Source: Flavobacteriaceae bacterium
GTDB lineage: Bacteria; Bacteroidota; Bacteroidia; Flavobacteriales; Flavobacteriaceae
Assembly (NCBI GenBank): GCA_947461915.1
Contig: CANHNG010000140.1
Span: 1 to 5,516 of the forward strand
Length of the DNA: 5,516 nt
Reading direction: 5' to 3'
The number at the start of each line of letters is the position of its first letter. The first letter of the stretch is position 1. This document shows, in pieces, positions 4,696 through 5,516 of the stretch. The notes under the pieces are model-generated. The model was given only the letters and a program-made list of their open reading frames with translations. It was not told the DNA's origin and ran no database searches. A program made the position numbers and the translations under genes.

Positions 4696-5516
4696 ATGAA
4701 CCAACTTTCGCAAGAAACCAGTCCGTATTTATTACAGCACGTCACTAATCCCGTACATTGGAAAGCTTGGAATCCAAATTCATTATCGGAAGCTAAAGAA
4801 AAAAACAAGCTGATCATTGTAAGCATCGGCTATTCGGCTTGCCATTGGTGTCACGTCATGGAACACGAAAGTTTCGAAGACGACGAAGTCGCCGATGTCA
4901 TGAATGCTCATTTCATTTCCATCAAAGTGGACCGAGAAGAACGCCCTGATGTGGACGCTGTTTACATGAAAGCCATTCAAATTATGACTGGTCGCGGCGG
5001 ATGGCCACTAAATGTGGTTACACTTCCAGATGGAAGACCCGTTTGGGGAGGAACTTATTTCAGAAAGCAGGATTGGATACATACTCTTGGCCAATTACAG
5101 GAAATATACCTATCCGCTCCCGAGAAAATGATTGATTATGCCGAAAAACTACATCAAGGAATTCAATCCATAGGAATCACGCAAAATAAAAAACCAAATG
5201 CCATCCCGAGCGCAGTTGAGGCACAAGAACAAATTCTCGCTTTAGTAGAAAAGTGGAAAATGAGTTTTGATTTGGAATTTGGTGGAATGGCGAGTTCTCC
5301 CAAGTTTATGATGCCTAATAATTATCATTTCTTGTTGCGTTTCGCACACCAAAAAAACGACAATGAATTACTTGAATTTGTAAATCTCACCTTGAACAGA
5401 ATGGCGTTTGGGGGAGTTTTTGACACCGTTGATGGCGGATTTTCACGCTATTCGGTGGATAATAAATGGCACGTGCCCCATTTTGAAAAAATGCTTTATG
5501 ACAACGGCCAATTAGG
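4696..5516 (+). CDS. DUF255 / thioredoxin-fold protein, YyaL/SSP411 type (3' end outside window)
   Basis: From the ATG at 4696 the frame stays open to the right edge, giving 273 residues of a family usually near 670-700. The N-terminus carries the family signature: SPYLLQHxxNPVHW (9-22), GYSACHWCHVMEHESF (45-60) with the thioredoxin-like CHWC pair Cys49/Cys52, KVDREERPDVDAVYM (77-91), and GGWPLNV with GGTYF (101-122). This part is a DsbH-like thioredoxin fold (Pfam Thioredox_DsbH). From about residue 175 begins the second domain, related to the alpha/alpha-barrel of N-acylglucosamine epimerase-type enzymes, with FGGMASSPKF (195-204), GGVFDTVDGGFSRYS (239-253) and WHVPHFEKMLYDNGQL (258-273). 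No signal peptide is seen, so a cytoplasmic site is expected. The biochemical function is not established. Position 13 bases after nfu on the same strand suggests one transcript. No frameshift or stop interrupts the visible part. Confidence 0.94.
   Translation, partial: MNQLSQETSPYLLQHVTNPVHWKAWNPNSLSEAKEKNKLIIVSIGYSACHWCHVMEHESFEDDEVADVMNAHFISIKVDREERPDVDAVYMKAIQIMTGRGGWPLNVVTLPDGRPVWGGTYFRKQDWIHTLGQLQEIYLSAPEKMIDYAEKLHQGIQSIGITQNKKPNAIPSAVEAQEQILALVEKWKMSFDLEFGGMASSPKFMMPNNYHFLLRFAHQKNDNELLEFVNLTLNRMAFGGVFDTVDGGFSRYSVDNKWHVPHFEKMLYDNGQL

Noticed and set aside
3825..4980. Minus-strand open frames at 3825-4094, 4271-4465 and 4783-4980
   Set aside because: All lie fully inside the nfu or DUF255 genes and encode no recognisable protein; they are shadows of the conserved frames.
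1..5516. Mobile element, toxin-antitoxin, defence or biosynthetic system
   Set aside because: No transposase, integrase, nuclease, methyltransferase, small paired ORFs or terminal repeats are seen. All genes belong to known families typical of the core chromosome in this group.

Overview
The window looks like ordinary chromosome from a member of the Bacteroidota, most likely the family Flavobacteriaceae. The evidence is low GC content with A/T-rich spacers, gene starts without Shine-Dalgarno motifs, candidate promoters of the TAnnTTTG type, a PorP/SprF-family outer-membrane protein (tied to the type IX secretion system, which is restricted to this phylum), a NifU-family protein with a doubled N-terminal domain, and the order OmpH - OmpH - murI. 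I see no tRNA, rRNA, CRISPR array, insertion sequence, integrase or phage gene.

Layout. Positions 1-635 (+) hold the 3' end of a gene for a Lys/Glu-rich helical protein, probably the long C-terminal tail of a first OmpH paralogue. Positions 675-1175 (+) encode a complete OmpH/Skp-like periplasmic chaperone, closed by a strong intrinsic terminator at 1194-1234. Positions 1284-2060 (+) encode glutamate racemase (MurI). It converges, with only 7 bases between, on a minus-strand pair: a PorP/SprF-family protein (3616-2618) followed by a gamma-carbonic-anhydrase-like hexapeptide protein (2583-2068). A 166-base divergent spacer (3617-3782) has TAnnTTTG matches facing both ways and nested small palindromes. 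To its right, a plus-strand pair encodes an Nfu/NifU-type Fe-S protein (3783-4682) and, 13 bases later, the first 273 codons of a DUF255/thioredoxin-like protein that runs off the window.

How the genes fit together. The left part serves the cell envelope: OmpH/Skp chaperones hold outer-membrane proteins in the periplasm and MurI supplies D-glutamate for peptidoglycan. The PorP-like protein is itself a predicted outer-membrane barrel. The right pair joins Fe-S cluster delivery with a CxxC thioredoxin-fold protein, which suggests, without proving, a shared role in metal or thiol homeostasis. No spacer exceeds 300 bases, so the window is densely coding.

I found no convincing new system. The most useful points to follow up are the repeat-built charged tail with a C7 tract near its third repeat, the PorP-like gene with no adhesin beside it and a C-terminal cysteine cluster, the overlapping divergent promoter region, and the Nfu-DUF255 linkage.
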